A stretch of DNA of 64,000 nt from Gerris lacustris (Eukaryota > Arthropoda > Insecta > Hemiptera > Gerridae), in the NCBI GenBank assembly GCA_951217055.1, contig OX578281.1:28940101-29004100 (forward strand). Reading direction: 5' to 3'. Both the position numbers and the translations under genes were made by a program. This document shows positions 52,701-58,902 of the stretch, piece by piece (within the stretch, counting starts at the first letter, position 1; each line of letters starts with the position of its first letter). The notes beneath the pieces are model-generated. The model did not search any database, was not told where the DNA came from, and was given only the letters and a program-made list of their open reading frames with translations.

Positions 52701-52879
52701 TACATTTTAAGGGATTATAAGCATTAGAATTATTCTGAGACTTTGAAATCACTGAGAGATGTTTTTGTTTTGTTGCAGCGATTATTCCTGCTGGAGTGAA
52801 CATTGCATACATGTGCACCCAGGTTAAAGCAGCTGTCGACTTAGAGCAGAACAAGACTCTATGGGTTCCCTACCAGTAG
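13763..52879 (+). CDS. dlg5: Discs-large 5 (Dlg5) MAGUK scaffold, about 30 exons
   Basis: Dlg5 scaffolds cell junctions and the apical membrane in epithelia; known relatives bind cadherin-catenin components, Hippo kinases and Smoothened-pathway proteins. Residues below refer to the longest isoform (start 19415, cassette included: 4911 bases, 1636 residues). About 45-540 is a charged coiled coil rich in Glu, Lys and Arg; PDZ1 554-641; PDZ2 642-710; a linker with a His-rich stretch 895-1000; PDZ3 1067-1153; PDZ4 1220-1303; SH3 about 1313-1377; a basic hinge 1377-1440; and a GK-like domain 1455-1636 ending WVPYQ. The GK P-loop is replaced by VVGPLSELVTEK, so no kinase activity is expected, as in other MAGUKs. 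All junctions are GT-AG and in phase. Human and fly Dlg5 are somewhat longer (about 1900 residues), mainly at the N-terminus and linkers. Family identity is very secure; the 5' end is less so. Confidence 0.95.
14640..15170. mobile_element. MITE-like element with ~95-base internal tandem units
   Basis: Units starting CGAGCTCTC/CAAGCTCTC at 14770, 14866 and 14961 contain CATTGGCTCCCC, TTTTTCC and CTGGCTGTCA, and two of them AGTATAATGGCCTGAG. The phrase order AGCTCTCATTGGCTC then TTTTTCCC then CTGTCAA is shared with the TIR element at 42663-42939, and its right edge near 15140-15160 carries ATCAATTCCAGTTGTTAGAC, similar to that family's terminal repeat. Confidence 0.6.
16736..16945. repeat. Near-perfect intronic hairpin, 96-base arms
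   Basis: Arms 16736-16831 and 16850-16945 are inverted copies with only two mismatches, around an 18-base loop. The inner part of the right arm reads AGCTCAATTGGTTAGAGCG, which matches the D-arm and A box of an isoleucine-type tRNA; the rest of a tRNA is absent. Such low divergence implies a young inverted duplication. A transcript would fold into a long double-stranded stem. Confidence 0.85.
17530..17720. repeat. Fragment of a dispersed intronic repeat
   Basis: The phrases GAAATGTAGTCCAGTTACA and CCATATAAGTCGTT recur, slightly changed, at 37220-37290 (AAAATGTAGTCCGTTTACA, CCTATAAGTC). It belongs to the same scattered non-coding family. Confidence 0.45.
19415..19460 (+). CDS. dlg5: dlg5 candidate proximal first coding exon (1b)
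   Basis: ATG opens MSVSANSSIDSSHSP, ending at donor CCAG/GTAACC in phase 1, which fits exon 2. No upstream acceptor places this ATG in frame after exon 1a, so it is best read as an independent start preceded by 5' UTR. The serine-rich start is plausible for Dlg5 but not diagnostic. Confidence 0.6.
19768..19900 (+). CDS. dlg5: dlg5 exon 2 (start of coiled coil)
   Basis: Acceptor TTGCAG, donor GGCG/GTGAGT, phase 1 to 2. It encodes SLSRSYSMSTADRLRESV, then PTPRDYDGLKSQCDKAM and HELQILR, the Dlg5 motif that opens the conserved coiled coil (about residues 16-60). Confidence 0.9.
19901..23276 (+). other. dlg5 intron 2
   Basis: About 3.4 kb, AT-rich. A dispersed-repeat fragment lies at about 20930-21200 and a possible PIF/Harbinger-type relic at 22290-22600. 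The remainder shows nothing I can identify. A strong T-rich tract (23240-23272) precedes the cassette exon. Confidence 0.5.
22291..22600 (+). mobile_element. Possible PIF/Harbinger-type relic
   Basis: TTAGGTCTCTTTCACATGG at 22292 looks like a TWA target site followed by a GG-starting Harbinger-type terminus. About 200 bases on, one frame reads VLKRKKRRQARKKDK, like the basic lead of HARBI1-type nucleases. No right end and no catalytic core were found, so this is tentative. Confidence 0.3.
23277..23366 (+). CDS. dlg5: dlg5 cassette exon 3 (90 bases, likely alternative)
   Basis: Acceptor TTGAAG after a T-rich tract, donor AACA/GTGAGT, phase 2 on both sides and exactly 30 codons long, so inclusion or skipping keeps frame. 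The insert (RIKPRIGETGDTGASDTGG, then QPYTHRGMEQ) is Gly/Thr-rich and would break the coiled coil; skipping gives the usual LRRQHSETVRRCEH. It looks like a recent, lineage-specific exon, and part of it is duplicated in the next intron (about 23401-23437). Confidence 0.65.
24294..24438 (+). CDS. dlg5: dlg5 exon 4 (coiled coil)
   Basis: Acceptor TTTGCAG, donor CCAG/GTATGA, phase 2 to 0. It encodes QHSETVRRCEHTMKELEYYR, which continues the exon 2 coil, then a Pro-rich exit (RFTSDINDLRPPPSQ). Confidence 0.92.
25147..25305 (+). CDS. dlg5: dlg5 exon 5 (coiled coil)
   Basis: Acceptor GTATAG, donor TCAG/GTGACT, 53 codons, phase 0 on both sides. It encodes QLYLSTVSKYEAVKDDYETL and RKRYDDLITSHSTAVDKLE, a clear heptad coil. 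Confidence 0.92.
25540..25670 (+). repeat. tRNA-derived SINE head in dlg5 intron 5
   Basis: CCCTGTAGTGTAGTAATTAG, then about 25 bases on GGTTCAATCCC, gives A-box-like and B-box-like promoters in Glu/Asp-type tRNA order. The stems do not pair as a working tRNA. A diverged relative starts near 28998 (GTCCCTCCTGTTGTGTAGTG). Confidence 0.5.
26450..26640. repeat. Two-copy direct repeat, period 108
   Basis: About 82 bases starting GTAAGTTAACAAGTTGATAA (26450 and 26558) are repeated almost exactly, each with an (AT)n stretch. The near identity implies a recent local duplication within dlg5 intron 5. Confidence 0.85.
27229..27390 (+). CDS. dlg5: dlg5 exon 6 (coiled coil)
   Basis: Acceptor GTTCAG, donor CAAG/GTATAA, 54 codons, phase 0. 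It encodes EEVGRLKKQCEEMVGERN, then CTAAIRQWDIALREKNEYQE. The RQWD phrase is characteristic of Dlg5. Confidence 0.93.
27678..27920 (+). CDS. dlg5: dlg5 exon 7 (coiled coil)
   Basis: Acceptor TTATAG, donor CGAG/GTAACT, 81 codons, phase 0. It encodes NQAMAVRMKASKDLKRLTDE, then YSLIMSERDTVHKEMEKLSE, typical of the Dlg5 coil. Confidence 0.93.
28000..28200 (+). repeat. Dispersed intronic repeat fragment
   Basis: Contains ATGTTCAGAAAAATCATACT and AAATTTGGGGACGCTCCC. The same phrases, slightly different, are at 42195-42280 (ATGTTCAGAAAAATTATACT, AAATTTAGGGGCGCT). It is non-coding and lies just downstream of exon 7. Confidence 0.55.
28530..28696 (+). CDS. dlg5: dlg5 exon 8 (coiled coil)
   Basis: Acceptor TGTTTAG, donor AGAG/GTAGTA, phase 0 to 2. 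It encodes YQVETLKREIASALHDRDKA, then KRFSDYKYRE. Confidence 0.92.
29417..29571 (+). CDS. dlg5: dlg5 exon 9 (coiled coil)
   Basis: Acceptor TTGTAG, donor CAAG/GTAATA, phase 2 to 1. It encodes a Ser-rich piece (SNSSSMDLYDKCQKEK), then DQANQEIDRLLKHNDKLQAE. Confidence 0.92.
29951..30167 (+). CDS. dlg5: dlg5 exon 10 (coiled coil)
   Basis: Acceptor TTTGCAG, donor TCAA/GTAATC, phase 1 to 2. It encodes EVCKRRRDWAFSERDKIVQE, then LRRERDRAVSDLAEALRDSD. The CKRRDWAFSERDKIV block is one of the best conserved in Dlg5. Confidence 0.94.
30822..31052 (+). repeat. dlg5: 52-base tandem repeat ending in the exon 11 acceptor
   Basis: Five copies with period 52-53; unit edges equivalent to the exon start are at about 30822, 30874, 30927, 30979 and 31031. 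Each unit holds a splice-acceptor-like end, then GAATGGAGGCTCAGCTGGAG, the first codons of exon 11. Copy 2 keeps TTTGTAG/GGAGAG intact, copy 3 has GTCAG/GAG, and copy 4 has GTAAG. Only the last copy continues into real coding sequence. Confidence 0.9.
31031..31172 (+). CDS. dlg5: dlg5 exon 11 (end of coiled coil)
   Basis: Acceptor TTTGTAG, donor GCTG/GTAACT, phase 2 to 0. It encodes ERMEAQLEKESRMVQLQSST and ends in DTDMHEWDTETLTIQL, the Dlg5 lead-in to PDZ1. Using the intact upstream decoy acceptor at 30873 would give a stop within about 32 codons. Confidence 0.92.
31620..31717 (+). repeat. 28-base tandem repeat ending in the exon 12 acceptor
   Basis: TTGTGTATTTG starts at 31620, 31648, 31676 and 31704 (period 28), each normally followed by AGTGTTGTGACATTA. 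In the last unit, AGTG is replaced by TCAG, which is the exon 12 acceptor. Confidence 0.88.
31719..31846 (+). CDS. dlg5: dlg5 exon 12 (PDZ1, first half)
   Basis: Acceptor TTGTCAG, donor TTAA/GTAACT, phase 0 to 2. It encodes the PDZ1 carboxylate loop LGLELAGGREDP and the GVYVTSVSRGS strand. Confidence 0.95.
32337..32472 (+). CDS. dlg5: dlg5 exon 13 (PDZ1, second half)
   Basis: Acceptor TAACAG, donor CCAG/GTATAT, phase 2 to 0. It encodes NDCIMRINNVDCTNVSKRYV, then STLILVVRRRR, the last helix and strand of PDZ1. Confidence 0.95.
32473..33291 (+). other. dlg5 intron 13
   Basis: AT-rich intron of about 0.8 kb. I see no repeat or exon; a long T tract precedes the exon 14 acceptor. Confidence 0.6.
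33292..33414 (+). CDS. dlg5: dlg5 exon 14 (PDZ2, first half)
   Basis: Acceptor TTTTAG, donor CACT/GTAAGT, 41 codons, phase 0. It encodes HGLNLESGIYISKIFANSLA and SVGDRVLT; GLNL is the carboxylate-binding loop. Confidence 0.94.
33948..34194 (+). CDS. dlg5: dlg5 exon 15 (PDZ2 end, Pro-rich linker)
   Basis: Acceptor TTTCAG, donor TCAG/GTAAGT, phase 0 to 1. It completes PDZ2 (INSRLLEGMTAKEAQSLLNE), then becomes a Ser/Thr/Pro linker (TPPPAPSAPVYRPSP). Confidence 0.93.
34200..34690 (+). repeat. Dispersed-repeat debris in dlg5 intron 15
   Basis: A duplicated phrase, CTGCTCTTAAAATGGTACAT and CTGCTCTTTAAATGGTACAT, flanks a poly(A) run. The stretch ends ACAGACAGAAAAAAGTTAG, like 45645-45665 and 47055-47080. 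Non-coding. Confidence 0.5.
34755..34968 (+). CDS. dlg5: dlg5 exon 16 (linker)
   Basis: Acceptor TTTCAG, donor CAAG/GTATCA, phase 1 to 2. It encodes a conserved linker helix (FEQERDDAIAELDSVIDSYH), then KDKNNGTWPKA; the NNGTWPKA motif recurs in MAGUK Dlg5 proteins. Confidence 0.93.
35882..36057 (+). CDS. dlg5: dlg5 exon 17 (linker)
   Basis: Acceptor TTATTAG, donor CAAG/GTCAGT, phase 2 to 1. It encodes 58 codons of low-complexity linker (RLPLTALLTSPNYSLPRC). There is no domain, and support is from splice sites and phase. Confidence 0.82.
37622..37681 (+). repeat. tRNA-like SINE head fragment
   Basis: ATGGTTAGAGCGC (A box), a 5-base stem CTATA/TATAG around a 7-base loop with GGA at the anticodon position, and GGTTCAAATCC (B box). 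The 5' acceptor half is missing, and a GGA serine anticodon is not normal in animals, so it is a SINE or tRNA relic and not a working tRNA. Confidence 0.6.
37797..38085 (+). repeat. 98-base tandem repeat, three copies
   Basis: Units begin GGCCTAGTAATTACGCACTA at 37797, 37895 and 37993 and are almost identical. Each ends in CAGTAGAGTCTCG, the same bases that start the adjoining pogo-like element, so the array seems to have grown from that element's edge. Confidence 0.9.
38069..38535. mobile_element. Pogo/Tigger-like non-autonomous element
   Basis: It starts CAGTAGAGTCTCGCTAGTCC and ends with the reversed CAGTAGAATTCCGG, with TA beyond the right end. The CAGT start and CCGGA content fit pogo-type ends. 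There is no transposase frame, and the repeats are diverged. Confidence 0.5.
40676..40812 (+). repeat. 44-base tandem repeat, three copies
   Basis: CCTTGCATATCCACATGTAA starts at 40676, 40720 and 40764 with small changes. It is a local minisatellite in dlg5 intron 17. Confidence 0.85.
41123..41302. mobile_element. 180-base foldback MITE
   Basis: The ends TTTTCCTAGACGTGACTCCA and their reverse complement lie at 41123 and 41302. Further inverted blocks (AGCGACTATCGC with GCGATAGTCGCT) extend the stem. It is non-coding and about 500 bases upstream of exon 18. Confidence 0.8.
41818..42017 (+). CDS. dlg5: dlg5 exon 18 (His-rich linker, part 1)
   Basis: Acceptor TTTCAG, donor CCAG/GTAAAT, phase 1 to 0. 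It encodes 66 codons with 9 histidines, including RHSHIHSQ and FGHRHSHTHSPPPH, then DTRFCFEPPYSTLSQ. Confidence 0.9.
42035..42300 (+). repeat. Dispersed repeat fragment
   Basis: Begins CATATAAGGAGAAAGTATTG and carries AAATTTGGCACACATGTTCA and AAATTTAGGGGCGCT. It is related to the fragments near 26900-27000 and 28000-28200. Confidence 0.55.
42473..42615 (+). CDS. dlg5: dlg5 exon 19 (His-rich linker, part 2)
   Basis: Acceptor TTTTAG, donor TCAG/GTACTC, phase 0 to 2. It encodes 47 codons with 10 histidines (YHHTHSPSVDSAHYHK, then SHPHHEDPDHPVYHYETGTF), ending in basic residues. Confidence 0.9.
42663..42939. mobile_element. TIR MITE with TA target site
   Basis: About 38-base inverted repeats with one or two mismatches (CAGTCTTTGCACAACTAGAA and its partner), with TA on both sides. 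The interior AGCTCTCATTGGCTC block is shared with 14640-15170, so they are one family. The good ends imply fairly recent activity. Non-coding, Tc1/mariner type by its target site. Confidence 0.85.
43200..43690 (-). pseudogene. Jockey-type LINE reverse transcriptase fragment
   Basis: Minus-strand frame with VPEMWKAAGAVFIPKQGKTD, FFRPIIYAKDSGKD and HQQAYLRGKSTEAALY, followed by SRIKKAMQ. These are the palm-domain blocks of jockey-clade non-LTR reverse transcriptases. The stretch between FRPI and HQQAY is shorter than usual and the catalytic FADD box is absent. Dead, 5'-truncated copy in dlg5 intron 19, antisense to dlg5. Confidence 0.85.
44226..44399 (+). CDS. dlg5: dlg5 exon 20 (linker)
   Basis: Acceptor TTTCAG, donor CACAA/GTAAAC, phase 2 to 2. 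It encodes a Ser/Pro/Lys linker (SGGKMSTSSIEKSERGSP, then HRQPKASSLPDYCWPH). Many SP and TP sites are present. Confidence 0.9.
44785..45129 (-). mobile_element. tRNA-derived SINE, copy 1
   Basis: Read on the minus strand from 45129 it has a tRNA-Ser/Leu-like head: GGGAGCCAGGGTAGCCGAGA (A box), a long variable-arm region, then GTGGGTTCGATC (B box). The body carries CCCACGCTTTGACCCATGC. It shares head, body and tail with 54855-55275, also on the minus strand, so it is one SINE family. Confidence 0.85.
45774..45903 (+). CDS. dlg5: dlg5 exon 21 (PDZ3, first half)
   Basis: Acceptor TTTCAG, donor CCAG/GTAACT, phase 2 to 0. It encodes GELRRVHIDKSCEPLGIQIS, then GGVFVSTVSDHSLAAQ; LGIQIS is the ligand loop. 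Confidence 0.95.
46237..46372 (+). CDS. dlg5: dlg5 exon 22 (PDZ3, second half)
   Basis: Acceptor GTGTAG, donor GACA/GTATGT, phase 0 to 1. It encodes VGLQVGDQLLEVCGINMRSA, then NSITMLVQYSPD. Confidence 0.95.
46498..46672 (+). CDS. dlg5: dlg5 exon 23 (Ser-rich linker)
   Basis: Acceptor CTTTAG, donor CAAG/GTAAAA, phase 1 to 2. It encodes GSGSSSGGSKSRSGSPTPCN, then a short helix (ATQLAKAISSLVQHRRSS). Likely phosphorylated linker between PDZ3 and PDZ4 (inference). Confidence 0.92.
47518..47658 (+). CDS. dlg5: dlg5 exon 24 (PDZ4, first half)
   Basis: Acceptor TTATAG, donor TCAG/GTAACC, phase 2 to 2. It encodes SNLGISLVGGNKVGIFIHSV and NNSLAYNAGLR. Confidence 0.95.
47659..48279 (+). other. dlg5 intron 24
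   Basis: About 620 bases, AT-rich. I see no repeat or exon; a 79-residue open frame at 47773 has no family resemblance. Confidence 0.6.
48280..48404 (+). CDS. dlg5: dlg5 exon 25 (PDZ4, second half)
   Basis: Acceptor TAACAG, donor GAGA/GTACGC, phase 2 to 1. It encodes TGDRILEYNGTDLRQATAEE, then KVTVLVQFSVE. Confidence 0.95.
48567..48789 (+). CDS. dlg5: dlg5 exon 26 (SH3)
   Basis: Acceptor GTTTAG, donor ACAA/GTGAGT, phase 1 to 2. It encodes GDSLYMRALFDRLGEQGDAL, LRFRKDDILYVDNTMFNG and WRAWLLDDDG...GIIPSKYK. ALFDR, DILYV and GIIPS are the SH3 signature strands. In MAGUKs this domain packs against the GK domain. Confidence 0.96.
49113..49190 (+). repeat. 31-base tandem repeat, three copies
   Basis: AAAATTGTTAAATTTTAATG units with period about 31, in dlg5 intron 26. 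Confidence 0.8.
50147..50373 (+). CDS. dlg5: dlg5 exon 27 (SH3-GK hinge)
   Basis: Acceptor GTGCAG, donor CACA/GTATGT, phase 2 to 1. It encodes VEEEMVVRRSLGDLEGDGG, a strongly basic RRSFFRRKKHQRTDSKEL hook-like segment and YQRVTRLH. Confidence 0.94.
50729..50961 (+). CDS. dlg5: dlg5 exon 28 (GK-like domain, start)
   Basis: Acceptor GTTAG, donor CAAG/GTAACT, phase 1 to 0. It encodes RPVLVVGPLSELVTEKLLQD, then CSQATMEKGISDNLFVDYRK. The ATP-binding GxxGxGK loop is absent, so this is a peptide-binding pseudo-kinase fold. Confidence 0.95.
51790..52009 (+). CDS. dlg5: dlg5 exon 29 (GK-like domain, middle)
   Basis: Acceptor GTTGAG after a T-rich tract, donor TCTG/GTAACT, phase 0 to 1. It encodes NAHCVLDVGLASVERLLRHQ, IYPIVLLIKFKS and the long helix AAKEMYEHALKLESEYRHYI, as in other Dlg5 GK domains. 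Confidence 0.95.
52779..52879 (+). CDS. dlg5: dlg5 exon 30 (GK end, stop)
   Basis: Acceptor GTTGCAG; encodes IIPAGVNIAYMCTQVKAAVD, then LEQNKTLWVPYQ and TAG at 52877-52879. The WVP ending is typical of MAGUK proteins. Confidence 0.95.
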
Positions 52880-53030
52880 AATACCTCACAACATGCCCAT
52901 GTCTTGTCCTCTAATAGAATTAGACTTCCTTTACATGCATTCCATTACAGTTTCCTCTGTTTTAATGAAACCAGCTTTCATAAGTCAAAATATTTTGCAG
53001 TCATTTTTCTATTTTGTTAAATAGTTGTTG

Positions 53031-53036
53031 AATAAA
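53031..53036 (+). terminator. Candidate dlg5 poly(A) signal
   Basis: AATAAA about 150 bases after the dlg5 stop codon. A longer 3' UTR is possible because the downstream region is AT-rich. Confidence 0.4.
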
Positions 53037-53480
53037 GAAGAACTTACGAAGTAAGTTTTTAACTTCAAGTAAGTGTAGAAAATGACAAAGTATACTGAGT
53101 ATAGAAATTATTTCAATTAATGCATGGGCAAGAAACAACCTTTTCCTCACAAAATAGTCTAGAAAATACCAGTGATAAGAACTGCCCTTACCCTCTACTC
53201 TCATGTGTTGCTTATCCCCCCCCCCCCTGACTTGTTGTGGAGCCTCTAAGTATGCTAATTAAAACTTTATGGTTTTATTTTTTAATTGCAAATGGAAAGG
53301 AAACTGTAATAGAAGTTGTGTAAGCAAGTCAACTCAAACGAATTGCGGACCTTCAGCACAACCAGACTGTGAGTCATTTACCAGCAACAACCCAATCACA
53401 CGCTTTCATAAACCTCTTGTCCCTTCTTTGTATTGTTAATCGTAATTTACCTTTTACTATTTATTTTATTTTACACATTT

Positions 53481-54854
<1,374 letters not shown>

Positions 54855-55275
54855 AGGAAGGACGAACCACTTGTTCGAACCTTGCAATCAGGCCACACTG
54901 GGCCCATTTTACTAACCCTGTGGTGGAGAGTTCCAGCTACTTCACACATCATACCTGTGCATTGTATTGCTGAAGCGGGTGTGGTGTGGTCATTAGTAAG
55001 CTATGTAAGCGTGCGTCAAAGCGTGGGGGAAGAGAACCCCTTAGGGGGTGCCCTCGCCCTGCTCCGTCCTTGAACCATAGATACAAATCACATCTCATGA
55101 CACGGATTGAACCCACATCAAAGTGTGGGGGAAGAGAACCCCTCAGGGGGTGTCCCTCACCCTGCTCTGTCCGCAATTCAGAGTACCATGGCACGGGATC
55201 GAACCCACAACCTCGTTCGCCTAACTCATTGATAGACGGGCGAGCCGCCTAGAGCACCTCGGCCACGCTGTGTTG
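54855..55275 (-). mobile_element. tRNA-derived SINE, copy 2, with internal duplication
   Basis: On the minus strand the head reads CGTGGCCGAGGTGCTCTAGG (A box), then GTGGGTTCGATCCCGTGCCA (B box). The body segment with GGGGAAGAGAACCCCT...CCCTGCTC occurs twice (about 55020-55075 and 55122-55172), a duplication absent from copy 1 at 44785. This makes it about 420 bases instead of 345. Confidence 0.85.
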
Positions 55276-55466
55276 TTGCATGCAAACAAACACAAAATTG
55301 TCTTTCACAAGCATACCTATGCTTATACTCTTTCTTGCTTTGGTCTTTTCACCTCTATAGAAACTATTTGCAAATCATTTCGAGTCGTACAAATACAATG
55401 AGATAAATTAAAATTAATTTAAGAGTAGGTACACCCTATTTTTATGTATAATAAGAACTTATGATG

Positions 55467-55822
55467 GACGGTGAGGTGTAAAAAGATATAAACTCAGAAG
55501 TTATTTCATTTGTGTGTTGTTTCATTTACGTTTCCACTCATAGAAGAGTCATCTTCAGTCAATTTATTTCTAAAGAAATCATCAATACATTATATAATTA
55601 GAATAGTCAAATAGATAGAGGAACCTGTTTAAAGTGTAATGTTCTCTGGTTAAAAAATCGAGTAATAATTACGGATTCCAAGAAATGAATTATTCTAATT
55701 ATATAATGTATTGATGATTTGTTTAGAAATAAATTGACTGAAGATGACTCTTCTATGAGTCGAAACGTCTCTACACAAATGAAAATAACTTCTGAGTTTA
55801 TATCTTTTTACACCTCACCGTC
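55467..55822. repeat. Foldback element with hammerhead-like core
   Basis: Arms of about 130-140 bases at 55467-55600 and about 55685-55822 are inverted copies. Each arm contains, in mirrored orientation, CTGAAGA, then a GACTC/GAGTC stem with a 6-base loop, then GAAAC. That order matches the catalytic core layout of hammerhead ribozymes (CTGANGA, stem II, GAAA), as found in some Penelope-like retroelements. In the left arm the second block is GGAAAC. No coding sequence. Confidence 0.75.
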
Positions 55823-56254
55823 GTACAAATAATAAATAATTTTTACTGATTTTTTCTCTACTTGGTTAGGTTATACTGCTTATTTTTACAAAAATCAATA
55901 AAGCTCAATTAGACATGATTTCATTTTATTATCAGTATGTGGATGAGTGATTGAATTGAGTTAGCGAATGAGACCTGTTTCTAAACATATATCTAATTTT
56001 TAAAATTTAATTACCCCTATAATGACTAAAAATGTGTTGTTGTCCTCCTCCTATATAAACAATCCTATTTATAGGCTTATACAAAGCAATGTTATAAAAC
56101 ATTTCTCCACTTCATGTAAAAATATTCAATCATGGTTTTTGTTCACTCCAAATGGCAAAATATAGTACTAAGAAAACAAAATAATATTTTGACAGAAGTA
56201 TCTTTTAATATAAACTGACTCTACATGACACAAAAACAGCACTAGCGCTGCCAT

Positions 56255-56850
56255 AACTTCTTACTCAACCTTTAGTGGCAAAATATAGTACTAAAATGAA
56301 AGCTGAGTGACTTCCTGTTAGATTCTAACTTCCTGGTACCTACTATTTTAAAAATATTTAATTCCTTTTGGAAAACTATAGTTCTAAAAATGAAAACTAC
56401 CCAACCTCTCTAGTGGTGAAATATAGTACTAAAAGGAAAATCTGAGTGACTTCCTGTTAGATTCTAACTTCCTGTTACCTACTACATTTAAAATATTTAA
56501 TTCAGCACACCTATTGGAAAACTATAGTTCTAAAAATGAAAACTGCCCAACCTCTTGTTAGATTTTAACTTCCTGGTAGTAGCTTCACTTTTTCATCTCA
56601 TTTTTGTTAAATAGAAATATACATTTGTTTCATTTATATAGTAGCTAGATCTTAATTTAGTCTTACTATGAATATAAGTGAATATCAATCTACTTCCTAT
56701 TATATTCTAACTTCCTGGCATGATATTTAAGAGCATCACACTGTTTATTGACTTAGCCTGCCTATCGTCCAAATATTGTACTATAAATGAAAACCTAAAG
56801 ACTTCCTGGTAAATCCTAACTTCCTGGTACGATATTTGAAAGCGTCTCAT
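56255..56850 (+). repeat. ~140-base tandem/degenerate repeat
   Basis: The block GACTTCCTGTTAGATTCTAA occurs at about 56310 and 56449, with AAAACTATAGTTCTAAAAAT between units. Weaker copies of the CTTCCT...TCTAACTTCCTGG block lie near 56692 and 56802. The start (ACTGACTCTACATGACAC, CACTAGCGCT) resembles the right end of the TIR element at 7242-7813. Confidence 0.7.
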
Positions 56851-56867
56851 ACTTCAAATCATTTTTT

Positions 56868-57455
56868 GGTTTCCGTACAAAGTACAAAAAGACCACTATA
56901 TATAATGGCTTCTGTCTGTCTATCCGTTGCTTGTTTCAATTCATAAACTACTATAGCTAGGAACATGAAATTCGGCACACAGGTGCATCTTGGCATTTGT
57001 GACAACTGGACACTTTCGATTTTTCACACTTAATATTTTCAATATGGCGGGTGACTAAAAAAAATGTTTTTACTCTTCATGACATGTTATACATCAAATT
57101 AAAGGTCTTGAAATGTAGAAAAAGAATATGCAACTATTAAAATTCCACACCTAATATTTTCAAGATGGCGGGCAACTAAAAACATGTTTTTAGTCACTAT
57201 GACATGTTATACATCAATTTAAAGGTCTTAAAGTGTAGAAAAAGAATATGCAACTACTAAAATTTCACACTTAATATTTTCAAGATGGCGGGCGACTAAA
57301 AAAGATTTTAGTCACCATGATATACATCAATTTAAAGGTATTGAAGTGTAGAAAAAGAATATGCAACTATTACACTTAATAATTTTAACTTAATCGTGGA
57401 GAAACCGGTGATTATTGCCTCATTTACTTGCATGAAGCATGCCTTACTTGCTTAT
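56868..57455 (+). repeat. Dispersed repeat with internal ~120-base units, copy 2
   Basis: It starts TTTTTTGGTTTCCGTACAAA and repeats the plan of 8738-9345: AACTACTATAGCTAGGAACA, then three units with TTTTCAAGATGGCGGGC and TTTTTAGTCAC, ending in a CATGAAGCATGCCTTACTTG block. Confidence 0.75.
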
Positions 57456-57547
57456 ATGCTAGGGATATGCTAAACCCGCATATAGTCACTCAAGCTCAAG
57501 TTTTATTAAAATTTAGAAGTAGTTATTCTAAAAGAGTTGTAGTAGGA

Positions 57548-58680
57548 TGGTTATGCATTAGGCATGTGACTCTATCATTGAAGCAAGCATAATGAAATAA
57601 ATAAATATTAGATATTAATAAAATAATTAATCATGAGTTGATAGTTAGAGAGGATAATTGTAATAGAGAGCCATGTAGTGGCGGAGCAGGATGTCTTCCT
57701 ACTATTCCTTAACTTATATGCCCAGCCATCTCCATTTCAACTGTTATAAAATATATCAATTCACTACACAAAAACTTTTAATTGAATCAAGTTGAAATGT
57801 TACTTACATGTTTCAATAGTACATTAGATGATTTATATAAAATTTCATTGAAATTGATACGTCAAAACGTAAGATATTGTTGTAAAAATGTTTTAGCTAT
57901 TTTAAATGTTGATTCGCATTAATAGTTTTAGCTATATTTATCACTTCATAGCTTTGTCACTGTTGATTTACTAAAAAATTCCATTTAAAAAAAAAAATTG
58001 TCTCAACGAATATGTGATGTTACAATCTTTTCAGGTCCTAAAATTAGACTTTTAAATTTGAAGATCATGTTTACACAAACATTGTGTGTGAACTCAGCTA
58101 ATAATAATAACGTCCTACAAACTTAGTCTGGGTATTAGTAAAAGGAAACATGTATACCAAATTTCAACTAAATTGGTCAACTTTTGCTCAAGTTATTGTC
58201 AGACACGTAAACTTTTTACTGACAGAATAATTTGTTGTACTTTCTTCTTAAACACAAAAAAAATCTTTAAAGTAGGTATACATAGGCTTGGTAAAAGACA
58301 AAAGAATACATTTATTGGTACCTAGGCCTGTCCTTTCTTAGTCAAACATTACAACTAGGCATCGCGTGGCTCTATCATTGATGTGAGCCTTATGCAATAA
58401 ATTGTAGATATTAAGAAAATAGTTAATCATGATGAGTTGATAGTTAAAGAGAATACTTATAATAGAGAACCATGTAGTGGGGAAGAAGGCTACCTTTCTA
58501 CATATTCCTTAACTTACATGTTCTGACCATCTTCATTTCAACTATTATAAAATGTATCACTTCATTACTCAAAAACTTCTGCTTGTATCAAGTTGAAATT
58601 TTACATGCCTGTTTCAATTGTACTTTAGACTATGTATATGAAGTTTTATTAAAATCGTTACATTAGAATGTAAGATTACT
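57548..58680 (+). repeat. Diverged ~330-base direct repeat
   Basis: Segments 57550-57876 and 58355-58672 share a colinear series: CTCTATCATTGA, AATCATGA...GAGTTGATAGTTA, CCATGTAGTGG, ATTCCTTAACTTA, ATCAAGTTGAAAT and a final GTAAGAT. They are in the same orientation about 800 bases apart. They lack TG...CA ends, so I do not call them LTRs. Confidence 0.75.
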
Positions 58681-58902
58681 CGTAACCGTTACTGACAGAA
58701 AGACAGAAGGATGCATATTTTGTTGTTGAATGAAAGAAGCTCGCTTCAATTACCCTGTAACCATAAGACTTTTATTTGATTATTATTATTTTATAAAGAG
58801 AATGGAGAGCGGTCATGCCATAAAACCAAATATTGTTTGTGTAGTGTTGTTATACTTTATAAATTCAATTGGGAATGTATCCATTCCATGATAAATTAAT
58901 AT

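Noticed and set aside
57548..58680. LTR retrotransposon
   Set aside because: The paired repeats lack TG...CA ends, a primer-binding site, a polypurine tract and any coding sequence between them.
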